Shown here: positions 9,970 through 19,329 of the stretch, piece by piece | Position numbering within the stretch: the first letter of the stretch is position 1 | Layout: each line of letters begins with the position of its first letter | Assembly (NCBI RefSeq): GCF_000143415.4 | Contig: NW_003314283.1 | Location: forward strand, 1,207,890 to 1,229,325 | Source: Selaginella moellendorffii | Taxonomy: Eukaryota > Streptophyta > Lycopodiopsida > Selaginellales > Selaginellaceae | Length of the DNA: 21,436 bases | Direction: 5' to 3' | Notes under the pieces: model-generated | Seen by the model: only the letters and a program-made list of their open reading frames with translations | Databases searched by the model: none | Told to the model about the DNA's origin: nothing | Translations under genes and position numbers: made by a program

Positions 9970-11780
9970 ATTAATTTGAGTGGTGGTAATGGAGGTGGAA
10001 ATGATAATATTGAGGATGGTAATGTATTTTATTATTTTTCAGAATGGTTACATGGAAATGAAGACAATTTATTACCTATTTATGAAGGGGCTAGTGCTTA
10101 TATTTTTTCAGCTTGTTTAAGTATTCTAAGCTATTATTGGAATATCAAACCAAGCAACAGATCATTTTATAAGGTAATTTTATTTATTATTTAGTATTAA
10201 ATTTTTCATTATTTGGATGAAGGCTCTTCAAACAAATGTTGCCTACAAATAATATTTTTCCAAATAATTATAAGGAATTGGTAAAAATCACTAAACATAG
10301 TGGACTTATCTACAAAAAGATTGATTCATGTATGAATGATTGTATGTTATTAAAGACCTTCAATTTTATCAAGTTTGTAATGCTAATGGCAATAAAGATT
10401 TTAATAATTATATACTTGAGAAAATAGTGAGCTATTTTTTTATTATACCTCGATTTCACAACAATTTCAATGTACAGTAAATAGCACAATACATTACTTA
10501 TCATTTTTATCATTGATCCATTCATGGAATAATGAAAATGCCTACTGATGGTTCAGCTTGGAAAACGTTCAAAGATGATTATCTAGATGTTGCAACAGAT
10601 CCAAGAAATATACATCTTAGTGTAGCTGCAAATAGTCTTTCTACAACAAAATTAATGGCAAAACCATATTCATATTTGGAAATTATTGTAGTCAATAATA
10701 ATATACCACTAACTCTAGCAATTAAGCCTTTATTTATATTTCCTATTATGATTATACTAAGTATTAGTTAAAAATAAAATAAAATAACTATATTTATAAT
10801 TTTTCTAGGTCCAAAACCTAATATTTATTGGTAATTATTTATGGAAGAGTTAAAAAAATTATGGGATGGAGTGCTATGCAAAAATAATTTTAAGCTAGAG
10901 GGTCAATATTTTTTCAAGTTTAGAATAGCAGTGCAATGGTTTATTCATGATTTTTTGGATTTCTTAGATTATGATCACGAAATTTACATAAATGCATAAT
11001 TATTGGTCATCAGTGTTTTCTACCTATAGATCATCCATTTAAGTCTACTAATAGAAGGTAAGATTTTAATTATTATTTTTAAAAATTAAATTAACCTATA
11101 ATTTTAATTAGTTTATTTAATGGTAATAATTGTATTTGACTAATACTAGGATAGATAACTCCAGAACAATGGGAAATATATTTATATTTGGTTAGACACG
11201 AAGATCAAATATCATTACCTAATGATAAAAAATGGTTATCCATATTCTATCAGTTTTTATATTTTTATAAGTTGCAAGTAATATTCTTAAAGGATTACGT
11301 ATATATATTTAAAAATATTTCTGAAACTATATATAAAACTATTACTGGTAAGAATGATGGATTAAATACTAAAAAGGACTTAGTTGCATGCAGAATGAAG
11401 TAAAATATGTGGCCACGACATGATGGAAACTTTGATCATGGGACTTGGTTATTAATAAATCATTAAAATAAATTGTTTATTAATAATATAAAGGCTTTTA
11501 AAATGCCTACAACATATGGAACTCATTTTCAAATTATGTGGATGAGAAAGGTAATTTAACTGGTATAAAATTCATGATTGGCTTTATTTACTACAAGTAA
11601 ATTTCTATATTTACTATTACATAAATTAATATTTTTAAAAGGATTTTTATTCCATTTTTATAATGGGAAACACAACACCTCAATTACGGAAAGTAATATA
11701 TTTGCTTGGAGAAGTTACAAGGTACTAATTGATTTAATTTTTTTGAATTCAATTAAGTTTAATTTTAATTAGCTTTTTAA
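9970..11780 (+). pseudogene. TNP2-type transposase fragments of the CACTA element
   Basis: Blocks of the TNP2 family occur in order. They are LLPIYEGASAYIFSACLSIL...NIKPSNRSF (10,060-10,170), YKELVKITKHSGLIYKKIDS with CMNDCML (10,250-10,350), and MPTDGSAWKTFKDDY followed by ATDPRNIHLSVAANS (10,532-10,650). Further on are EELKKLWDG (10,840-10,870), HQCFLPIDHPFKS (about 11,008-11,046), ISETIYKTITGKNDGLNTK (about 11,315-11,375) and KMPTTYGTHF (about 11,503-11,530). Stops and frame changes separate many blocks, and some gaps are AT-rich enough to be introns or insertions. Family members are about 700 residues or more and catalyse excision and insertion with a DDE-type core. This copy is too broken to be active. 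Confidence 0.75.
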
Positions 11781-12580
11781 CTGCTCAAGAAGTAGATAAA
11801 TTTTTAATACCTATTATGCAAGAAAGATTTATCATATATGTATATTTATTAGGAGCAACTATTGTTTTTCTAAAACTAGTATATGCTTGCTAAAATTGAG
11901 GTAGGGAAGCTTATTTGCAAACTTGGGATAAGTTTGGGATCCAAAAAGTGAGACTAAAGGGCAATTGTGGCAAAAAGTATAATGCTTGCATCGAGGAGGT
12001 GAAGAAAGTGTATAACAACTAGGGCCTTGCAATGAGTATTTTGTTTTACTTAAATACTTCTCTCTTTAGTGGCTGGTGAATGTAAGTAGCTTTTTCAGAG
12101 TATGAATTGACAAGCTATGGGAAACTTTTGTCAAGAAAAAAAAAATTAGAGATTTCACAAAGTACTTCAATCTATCATCTATTCCTTTTTCATTTCACTC
12201 TATTCTTTCCTAACCTTTTCTTATGTCCTGATTTGAGTTACTTTTTCATATATTTTTTGTTTCTTCCTCATTTATAACATTTCCTTTTACTTGCATTTGA
12301 TCATTTTTAGTTTAATATGAAGTTGAGATATGGATGTTGAGCATGTGCATAGAGCAAAAATCTTGTTTTTGTTTCTTTGATTATTTTTTAGTGTTAAGTA
12401 TTCCTTTATTCCAAGAGTTTTGTCATTTTTCTCAATTTTTGGTTGAGTCCATTTTTCCCGATATAAGTGCCATTAAGAGTCTTTGCCTTACCATTGTTGT
12501 TGAAGAGTTTTTCTTATTCCCTTGAATGGTCATCCTATAAACAAAAGTGCACCTCTTTTTTAAATCAGTTAAGGGATGTT
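11780..12580. other. AT-rich spacer, no supported gene
   Basis: No reading frame here resembles a known family. A plus-strand piece at 12,334-12,525 is T-rich and encodes only phenylalanine-rich sequence. It may include the unrecognised 3' part of the CACTA element. Confidence 0.45.
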
Positions 12581-12582
12581 AT

Positions 12583-12760
12583 ATTTGGACTTCCCATCAA
12601 TCATTTAGCCTAGTACTACTCAAACTTAAGAACATTTAGTTCTAAATATCCCAAGACCCTTAACTGATTAGAGAAGGGAGTGTGCTATTGTTCATGGCTC
12701 TTTTCTTTTATATTTTAATTTTTATGGATCATCTCTCAAGGTGTTCCCTTTGGTTGCTTA
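12583..12760. repeat. diverged direct repeat, copy A
   Basis: This 178-bp segment, from ATTTGGACTTC to CTTTGGTTGCTTA, recurs about 380 bp downstream with many substitutions. Shared landmarks are TTTAGTACTACTCAAAC-like, AGACCCTTAAC, TTTTGTTCATGG-like and TTTTATATTTTAA. It could be the LTR pair of a decayed small element or a dispersed repeat. Confidence 0.7.
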
Positions 12761-12964
12761 TAATCTGTCACACTTCCCTGCAAATTCATGCCCTCATGAA
12801 CAAAAGTTGAGAGCTATAACTCTCTTGACATTTTACCCCTCGGGTTGAATCTAGCTGGAGGCAAATTAAATTTGCCAGATATCATTATCAATATATGGTG
12901 TGATTCCCTTAGTCAATCAATAGAGTTGGACCCAAAACCTTTTTAATACTAATGTAAACTTCCA

Positions 12965-13144
12965 AATTTGGACTTCTCAGACGATCACTTAGTTTAGTAC
13001 TACTCAAACCTAAGGACGTTTAACCCTAAGTATCTAAAGACCCTTAACCAATTAAAAAAGAGGATGCGTTTTTGTTCATGGGCTCTTTCCTTTTATATTT
13101 TAACTTTGATAGATCATCTTTCAAGTTGTTCTCTTTGGTTACTT
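12965..13144. repeat. diverged direct repeat, copy B
   Basis: This is the second copy of the repeat at 12,583-12,760, in the same orientation and roughly 80 percent identical by eye. The 200 bp between the copies holds no recognisable coding or primer-binding sequence. Confidence 0.7.
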
Positions 13145-13800
13145 ACACTAAATTTAAGAGCTTATAAATATATTATAACAAAAGGTACTTTGTTAAACAA
13201 GCTCTAAGAACATTTATTACTTTTATTTCCTTATTGCTACTTTGGTGTACTAAAAATTTCTTTTTTTGATACTTGTTTATCCATTTTTTTTCCACAATGT
13301 TCTTTTTCAATTTTTTTTCACTTTCTCCTCTTTTCCCTGATATTTTAAACTTTTTTTTCTTTAAAGGAAGGGGTAGAATGATGGACATGAGTTCAACCCT
13401 AATAATAGAGTGAGGATAAGCAAATACAGTAATAGAATAAGGACAAATGACATAAATATTGCAAGTATAGCAAGCCCAAATAAAATATCCAACTTTAATT
13501 TAGTGAGGCCAAATGAAAATATTGATAAAAAAGAGAGGATGAGTGTAATAAGTTCAAATAGAGTTAGTGCTCTTTTTTTCCTTAAGGAGGGGATAAGAAG
13601 AATAAACAAAGTGGGTTTAACTTTTTATATAGAATGTTAGATGAGGATGAAGGTTGTGAGTTTAGGTTCAAAAGTTGACCAAAGTAAAGACACAAAAGTA
13701 GGTTTGTATGGTCAGAAGTTTGGATTAATAGAGATTTCAGAGGATGGCTGATGAGCAGCATTAAAGACAAGATGTAGTGTATACTGCATTATAGTATTTG
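13145..13800. other. AT-rich spacer, no recognised gene
   Basis: Open frames occur on both strands (for example 13,410-13,640 plus and 13,361-13,609 minus), but their products are low-complexity and overlap each other. I recognise nothing in them. Confidence 0.45.
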
Positions 13801-13805
13801 GTGGA

Positions 13806-13980
13806 CTATAATATATATATATATATGGAAAGGGAATATAGAAAATGTGCATATCAATTAGCCCAAAAACCCTAGTTTATATATAAGAGCACGGATTGAA
13901 ACCAATCCGACAGGTACTAAAATCCCACTACATTAATATTAGTATACGGCATTGTAGCCGTACACCTAGTATTCACATCA
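13806..13980 (-). repeat. 3' LTR (start) of the minus-strand gypsy element
   Basis: On the minus strand a polypurine tract (CCGAGAGGAAGGG, 13,982-13,994) is followed by sequence starting TGTGAATACTAGG near 13,977. That is the expected position of a 3' LTR downstream of the integrase. It contains a TACGGC...GCCGTA inverted repeat and a TATATAAAC promoter-like box (minus, about 13,875-13,887). The far end of the LTR is unclear; an (AT)n run at about 13,809-13,825 lies near it. The matching 5' LTR was not found in the window. Confidence 0.55.
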
Positions 13981-14009
13981 ACCCTTCCTCTCGGAATAAT
14001 AAAAGACCA

Positions 14010-14315
14010 TTAGGGTTCTCTTGTAGATGGGCCGGGATCTAGAGGACCGTAAGAAGGAGGCATCAGCGGATCTATAGGTGGTATTAGTTGTTCTTGATCC
14101 TTTTGTATGAAGCGTTTCAACCGTTGCATATGCACAATTTCTGGAGGATTGGCCTGGTGGACATCATGCCAAACGTCATAAACTTGGGGTTCAACTTGCC
14201 GCAACACCTAATATGGTCCTTTCCACTGAGCAAGAAACCCCTTAGATAAACCACGTACCATAAGATGGGGAAAACGGACTAACACTAAATCATCCACTTT
14301 GTACTTCGCATGTGG
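14010..14315 (-). pseudogene. Ty3/gypsy integrase, C-terminal part (GPY/F region)
   Basis: Reading on the minus strand from the insertion point, the frame gives HAKYKVDDLVLVRF, then GFLAQWKGPY. A stop follows in place of the next residue, and then VLRQVEPQVYDVWHDVHQ and QRLKRFI. The W-KGPY...VL sequence is the GPY/F module at the C-terminus of gypsy integrases, which helps target and bind DNA. This is the distal half of the integrase at 18,062-19,010, separated from it by a 3.7-kb insertion. The frame closes at 14,010, just before the polypurine tract. Confidence 0.8.
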
Positions 14316-14320
14316 ATGAT
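14316..14320. other. target-site duplication ATGAT, left copy
   Basis: ATGAT directly abuts the element start TGTAGCGC at 14,321 and is repeated at 18,057-18,061. Five base pairs is the usual duplication size for plant LTR retrotransposons. Confidence 0.75.
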
Positions 14321-14482
14321 TGTAGCGCATGTGATCATGGGATGAGATTTGGATATACTGTCACCGTGGATCCTTGAAACCTTGGGGGATAAATGGGGAT
14401 AAAATAGCCACTAAGGGCTCTCTCATCAAGCAATTGCCCCTTTTCCAGTTGGCTTAAGGGGAGAGAGATAAAGTGTGCTACA
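14321..14482 (+). repeat. TRIM-like LTR, copy 1
   Basis: This 162-bp repeat begins TGTAGCGC and ends GTGCTACA (short inverted ends TGTAGC/GCTACA). It is nearly identical to 15,225-15,386. It contains a possible hairpin (CTCTCTC...CCCCTT / AAGGGGAGAGAG) and is followed directly by a primer-binding site. Confidence 0.8.
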
Positions 14483-14484
14483 GT

Positions 14485-14496
14485 TGGTATCGGAGC
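14485..14496 (+). promoter_or_regulatory. primer-binding site, initiator tRNA-Met type
   Basis: TGGTATCGGAGC lies 2 bases after the LTR and differs at one position from TGGTATCAGAGC, the complement of the 3' end of plant initiator tRNA-Met. This is where minus-strand DNA synthesis would be primed. Confidence 0.75.
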
Positions 14497-14506
14497 AAAT
14501 GGCACG

Positions 14507-14517
14507 GGTTCGATTCC
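14507..14517 (+). promoter_or_regulatory. Pol III B-box-like sequence
   Basis: GGTTCGATTCC fits the B-box consensus GGTTCGANNCC. An A-box-like TGGCTTAAGGGG lies at 14,450-14,461. The pair recurs in the second copy (B box at 15,411-15,421). Activity is uncertain. Confidence 0.4.
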
Positions 14518-14660
14518 CATTGATTAGTGGCTACTTCAAAAAATATAATATACCCTTGAGCAAGGTATATTCCTACCCCTAAATTTGAAATCGTATGTAT
14601 TGGGCATCCATGCGTACGTTCTTCCTCTTGTGTGGAGTATCCACGGACGAAGGTATCCAC

Positions 14661-15170
14661 CGTGGGATTGCGGTACGGGTGGATGACTAGTTGCCTCACA
14701 TGGAATAACTAATCTACACAATGGAAGGATTGGTAGATTGAGTGCGGAAATGGAGGTGCTGGTTCCCCTTGGCTCAGTAGGGGTTGTTAGTCAATAGTCC
14801 TCATTCGTGGGATTGCGGTACAGGTGGATGACTAGTTGCCTCACATGGAATAACTAATCTACACAATGGAAGGATTGGTAGGTGCTGGTTCCCCTTGGCT
14901 CAGTAGGGGTTGTTAGTCAATAGTCCTCATTCGTGGGATTGCGGTACGGGTGGATGACTAGTTGCCTCACATGGAATAACTAATCTACACAATGGAAGGA
15001 TTGGTAGATTAAGTGCGGAAATGGAGGTGCTGGTATAACTAATCTACACAATGGAAGGATTGGTAGATTAAGTGCGGAAATGGAGGTGCTGGTATAACTA
15101 ATCTACACAATGGAAGGATTGGTAGATTGAGTGCGGAAATGGAGGTGCTGGTTCCCCTTGGCTCAGTAGG
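14661..15170. repeat. nested tandem repeats (145/126 bp and 59 bp)
   Basis: A unit starting CGTGGGATTGCGGTAC begins at 14,661, 14,806 and 14,932 (periods 145 and 126 bp; the second copy lacks about 20 bp). Inside the third copy a 59-bp subunit starting ATAACTAATCTACACAATGG is itself repeated at 14,976, 15,035 and 15,094. Copies are almost identical, so the expansion is recent. Confidence 0.9.
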
Positions 15171-15224
15171 GGTTGTTAGTCAATAGTCAATGAGGACATT
15201 GACATCTCTGAAGGGGGGGGTGAG

Positions 15225-15386
15225 TGTAGCGCATGTGATCATGGGATGAGATTTGGATATACTGTCACCGTGGATCCTTGGAACCTTGGGGGATAAATGG
15301 GGATAAAATAGCCACTAAGGGCTCTCTCATCAAGCAATTGCCCCTTTTCCAGTTGGCTTAAGGGGAGAGAGATAAGGTGCACTACA
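15225..15386 (+). repeat. TRIM-like LTR, copy 2
   Basis: This is the second copy of the 162-bp LTR, preceded by the tract GAAGGGGGGGG and TGAG. Only a few substitutions separate it from copy 1. The identity continues past the LTR end through a second primer site (15,389-15,400) to about 15,425, so interior sequence follows this LTR as well. Confidence 0.8.
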
Positions 15387-15425
15387 GTTGGTATCGGAGC
15401 AAATGGCACGGGTTCGATTCCCATT

Positions 15426-16911
15426 AGCATTGAAGTTAGTTCATGTGAGATTCGTGATCATTGCTAGGCATGACTTGGCTATAGACTTCTTCGAGCTTTT
15501 GGTTCTTTGAGTTTTCATGCTCATTGTTCCATTTGTTAGGAGTTGTTGGGGGAAGGCATTTTGGCTCATTAGCTTCGATGTTGACGTTAGTATTTGCATC
15601 TAGCAATCATTGGTGATGATTGACTATCATCTAAGATAGTTGATTATCCTTGTCCAGGGTTTTGCTTGATTATTGTTGGTATAGAATGATTTGCTGTTCT
15701 TCAGGATAGTAGATTATTTCTTCGATGATGATTATGCATTTCTCTATTGATAGGATGATTAATGATCTTTTATGGTGGTTAGTTGTTCTCTTTGATGGCT
15801 TGTGGCTTTTCGCAATATCACATGTTCTTTGTGATTTGCTTTGGATTGGTCTCTTGGGTTTGAGACATCAGTAAGAAGTTGCTGACACTTGCTTAGGCAA
15901 CTTGAGTTCCTTGGTGTTATTGGCTGGGATCTGTTCAGCTTGACTGGTGCGATAGTTGGCATTAACGAGTGTTTGTTGGTCTTACCGCATTCATTCTATT
16001 TTGTTGATTATTGCTCAAGTTAGTTCTGATAGATCAAGATGTTATTTCCTTCAGGTGATACATTCGCGAGCATTTTGCTTGCCAGTCAATGATACTTTGT
16101 GTTCTTTGAGTATTCTTTGGTAAGTTGTTTGGCTTACTGTCCGCTATCTTCGGTAGTTAAATTTTATCATTGAGTTTCCTTGATGACATACTTGCTATTG
16201 AATTTTGTTTGATGGTGAATCCTATGTTTACCAATTTTAATGATCTTGGTGGTTCCTGCACTATTATACTGGTTTATCAGATGATAACTTTCTTGGAATA
16301 CTTTTGTGTTCTAATCTAAGATATATTCACTGATAATTAAGTCTCTAAGATATCATTGTTTATGACTTTGATATTGTCCATCTATTGATCTTTGAGTTTG
16401 GGCCAGTATAGGCAGACTGGCTTTGGCACTTCGTGTGCATGGTGAAATCTCTAGTCATGGGGTAGCTACTGTCGACTGGTTACATAACCCGCCTCTCTGT
16501 CGATGTTCCTTATTCCGTTAAAAAGGGCGTGACCGTGTAAACAACTCTAACTGCCTATTTACAGTAGTCTATCTAAACCTTACTGACGGGTTTGGTTTCT
16601 TTGCTCAGGAGGGTTGGGGCCTCTGGCTTCTCTCTCTATGTCCCTGCGGGCAGGGCATATCACACTTTTGTAAGCTGGGTGACTCCTAGAGCAGCAAGGG
16701 TGGCTAATTCCGTTGGTCATTTCCTTGTCGGCGACGGCCGGAAGGTGTCTAAGCTAGTAGCGCATCCGCGTTAGACAAAGAGGTTGCCTCCTAACTCATT
16801 TAAGTTGGTGCATTTCTCACATAGTGTGCGTACCGTGAACTTTTTCTGGAGTTGTTTCCTTGGCGGTATTCTAGACTTGAGTATGCATCGACGAGGACGT
16901 CGATCTTCCCT
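15426..16911 (+). other. non-coding interior of the composite element
   Basis: About 1.5 kb follows the second primer site without any credible reading frame. The first kilobase is rich in TTGATGATTG-like words; the last 500 bp is more GC-rich. This looks like the non-coding body of a large derivative (LARD-type) retrotransposon. It ends at the tract TAGGGGGGG, followed by GAGAGTGTCGCGAATGTG (TG at 16,924), which resembles the G-tract and LTR start at 15,210-15,235. Confidence 0.5.
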
Positions 16912-17936
16912 AGGGGGGGAGAGTGTCGCGAATGTGACTTCGGGTATCGAAAGTTACTTGTCGGCTAGTCCTTTCGGATATTCTTTCCTTACTGCCACGA
17001 TGGCAGGAGGTCGGTATTGCTGGACCCGTTATCAGTCTCCGCCTAAGCTAGTTGAGAAACTGGTCTTTGCGTGTGCACTTGACCAGATGAGCATAAGGAA
17101 GGAATTCCTAAGTGTCTATTTAGTCAAGCATACTTGACCTGGTTAGAGAAACTCATTTGTTGACTTGCACTTGCTAGTGTTGGGAACCCCCGTGATATTG
17201 AGCTTGGTCCCTCAATATCGCAAGATGATAGCTTACCGTGTCTGCCAAACACCCTCGCTATCATGCCCTTTGTGTTGGTCTCATTTCGGTCCCAAATGCT
17301 ATTTATGGAAAGTGTCCAGATTTGCTCATTTGGCATATCTACGGAATGTAGAGATCGTTCTGAACACAATGGTGTTCGTCCTGTGTCCAAATTCACAATC
17401 TAGGGACATTCCATATTTAGTAAGTTTCGAGCTTGTTCCAGAGACTAACTCCTGATACTAAGGGAAGCTTGGGGTGAAAGCCCAAAGCGTGTATTCCTCA
17501 AGGGGGGGGGGGTTGTGGGGGGTTCCAAATGTATAGTAGGGATAGTGGGTAGGTCGGGCATGGCCGACCAACCTGAGGCATAGTCTAGCTCCCACTTGCG
17601 TGCCTGTCCTTGTTCTGCGTCCGGCTTGGGTCTAAGCCCAAGTTCCATTCCATGCTAGTTGGTGGAGTACCCATATCCTCGCGTTAGGCCACCGGTATGC
17701 TGAAATAGCGCTAGACTCCGTTTGGCTCCGTTTTGCGTGCTGGTCTTGGCATTAGGATGCTGGTTACTCTAGGACTGTTCCAAGTCGCTCCGGGCTCCTG
17801 TCCCTTCGCTCCTTGGGCTTCATGCTCGGGAGTTGCTCCGTGGTTCGGTTCCGTCACTCCTTGGCTCCACGCTTGGGAGTTTGGCACCATTCCTTTGTTC
17901 AGTGGCCCAAGGCCCTGAACCTCGGGTTCTTATGGA

Positions 17937-18049
17937 CACGTGGCATGTGACACGTGGCATCCATCACGTGGCACAAAGAGGGTTTAGGTTCCGCTTCGTG
18001 GTGTTATCCTATGGTAAATCACCATAGGATAAAGAGTCAAAACCACGTG
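17937..18049 (+). promoter_or_regulatory. cluster of four CACGTG (G-box) sites in the LTR
   Basis: CACGTG occurs at 17,937, 17,951, 17,965 and 18,044. The first three are exactly 14 bp apart, and each continues as CACGTGGC, the core of ABA/light-responsive plant promoters bound by bZIP and bHLH factors. They lie near the LTR end, where they could drive stress-responsive transcription. Confidence 0.6.
18004..18032. terminator. perfect 12-bp hairpin near the element end
   Basis: TTATCCTATGGT and ACCATAGGATAA are perfect inverted arms around AAATC, ending 24 bases before the element terminus. It may act in LTR RNA folding or 3'-end formation; the role is inferred. Confidence 0.5.
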
Positions 18050-18056
18050 CGCTACA

Positions 18057-18061
18057 ATGAT
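18057..18061. other. target-site duplication ATGAT, right copy
   Basis: This is the partner of 14,316-14,320, directly after the terminal GCTACA. The surrounding sequence is rich in ATGATG, so a chance match is possible. The frame continuity across the site supports it. Confidence 0.75.
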
Positions 18062-19010
18062 GATAGGAGTTGTAACATCATTGTTGTTTTACTTGTATGC
18101 AGCCTAAGTGTTCAGCAGATTTTGCCCCAACAAGTGGAAGAATGCTCATCAAATACTGATTCCACAATGTAGTATCGGTAGCTTGTGGCAATTACGAAGG
18201 TAAACTCAACTCTATTGGTAATATTGGATCATGACTATATAAAAGTTTATATAGTGAAACATTAATAGAACTTTGCACCTCTGTGACATATGCATACTGA
18301 AAAGATGGTAAATAACCATCTCAATCTGAATGCTAAAAGTTCACGTACTTTGCGATCATTCCTTTGAATGTCCAAATGAGCCGTTCCACCAAACTATCTG
18401 ACTATGGATGATAATCACTCGTGAAAATGTGGCATATCCCCAACCGAGATGTCAAAACATGAAATGCCTCAAACATAAATATGGGACTATTATCCAAAAG
18501 AATTCGCTCCAAACAAGAATTCTGGAACACCACTTGATTGAGAAGGAAGTATTTAATATCAATTGCAGAGGTGCTAGCAAAAGCACCAACTTCCACTTAA
18601 CGAATCAAATAGTCAGAAGCAATAATAACATATTCATTGCCAACAGTCGATCGTGGAAAAGGTCTTATAAAGTTAAATGCTACTAATTCAAACAAACAGA
18701 AAACTTCAATTGACTCCAATTGTCCTTCCACGGCACGAGGGGGAGTATTACGAGCTTAGCACCAAATGCAGCTATACACATACTGGATAACATCATGTCA
18801 TATCTCCAGCTAATAACTTGTGCAACTTCTCGATCACACGACAATGTCCTATATGCTTGCCTAGAATAGAAGAATTATGGTAGGTATGGAGAAATTGTGG
18901 AATAAAGACAAAAAGCACCACCAACTGTAAAGGATCATCAGGATCTGTCCCCACAAAATAAAGAAGGCCATTTTCAAGGTGATATTGAGAATATAAATGT
19001 CGAAATAACA
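18062..19010 (-). pseudogene. Ty3/gypsy integrase, zinc-binding and catalytic part
   Basis: On the minus strand the zinc-binding region comes first (YHLENGLLYFVG, then HTYHNSSILGKHIGHC, about 18,830-18,980). The catalytic core follows: FPRSTVGNEYVIIASDYL and ERILLDNSPIF hold the catalytic-core aspartates, and SLVERLIWTFKGMIAKYV carries the catalytic glutamate. Integrase would insert the element's DNA copy. Several stop codons and shifts break the frame, so it is inactive. The C-terminal part lies at 14,010-14,315 beyond the nested insertion. Confidence 0.8.
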
Positions 19011-19329
19011 AATCATCAACAAGTGATGTAGGATTTTCAAACCCATCTCGAAGCCTTCGAATCTATGGCTCAAGCTTTTGAGCCTCGCGAACCTTATCAG
19101 GAGAAGATAGATCTTGCTCTGCACCTTGTAGACACTGACTATCAAGTACAACAACTGCCGACAGCAAAGAATCCTCATCTAGAAAATCCACAGATGCTGG
19201 AATAACAAGCTCATCAGAAACATGAGAAGAGAGTGGAGAAGGAAGAAGAGCTCGAGAAAGGGCATTAGCATCAGCCATAAAACTCCTTAGGTAATGAACA
19301 ACATTAAAATCATATATTTGAAGCTTCAA

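Larger units (their letters stand above)
9257..11780 (+). mobile_element. CACTA transposon remnant, 3' end not found
   Basis: The left end CACTACTACACAAAAG (9257-9272) starts exactly where germin homology stops. It is followed by a subterminal region of short repeats and then by TNP2-type transposase blocks on the plus strand. CACTA elements carry such ends and duplicate 3 bp of target; TGT at 9254-9256 is a candidate for one copy. A matching inverted end was not found before 14,300, so the right boundary given is only where recognisable transposase stops. Confidence 0.7.
14321..15386 (+). mobile_element. TRIM-like non-autonomous LTR unit
   Basis: LTR 14,321-14,482, primer site 14,485-14,496, a non-coding interior of about 740 bp made largely of tandem repeats, a G-rich polypurine tract 15,210-15,220, and LTR 15,225-15,386 make up a complete miniature retrotransposon of 1066 bp. 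It lacks its own downstream target duplication: the second LTR is followed instead by another primer site. It is therefore part of a larger composite. Confidence 0.7.
14321..18056 (+). mobile_element. composite LTR-type insertion in the gypsy integrase
   Basis: The 3736-bp unit starts TGTAGCGCATGTG and ends CACGTGCGCTACA. The ends are inverted repeats matching at 12 of 13 positions, and ATGAT flanks both. If it and one ATGAT are ignored, the integrase frame is continuous across the site, which fixes the boundaries. Inside are two 162-bp LTRs with primer sites, tandem repeats, G-rich tracts before TG, a long non-coding stretch and a different LTR-like 3' end. It encodes no recognisable protein, so it was mobilised in trans, if at all. 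Confidence 0.7.
17514..18056 (+). repeat. LTR-like 3' end of the composite element
   Basis: A G-tract (17,500-17,512) precedes TGTGGGGGGTTCCAAA, and the segment ends GCTACA next to the ATGAT duplication. The start and its upstream flank (GAAAGCCCAAAGC) match the minus-strand sequence at 21,340-21,436, so it is an LTR of a family seen twice here. It is unlike the 162-bp LTRs at the left end. An alternative LTR start is 16,924. Confidence 0.6.

Noticed and set aside
13768-13785. GTAGTG as the right end of the CACTA element
   Set aside because: Beyond the GTAGTG core it does not match the inverted left end, and no TGT duplication adjoins it in the right place.
14335-14520. 61-codon minus-strand frame repeated at 15,239-15,430
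   Set aside because: The repetition comes from the duplicated LTR, not from a conserved protein. Both are the reverse of LTR plus primer site.
17445-17460. Possible minus-strand primer-binding site (TATCAGGAG)
   Set aside because: It has too many mismatches to the tRNA-Met complement and no LTR end beside it.
16924-18056. Alternative 1.1-kb LTR starting TGTCGCGAATGTG
   Set aside because: It has a good G-tract and start, but the homology to the second LTR copy at 21,389 begins at 17,514, so that start was preferred. It is kept as an alternative.
18004-18056. Helitron 3' end (hairpin near terminus)
   Set aside because: The terminus is GCTACA rather than CTRR, and the element has inverted ends and a 5-bp target duplication.
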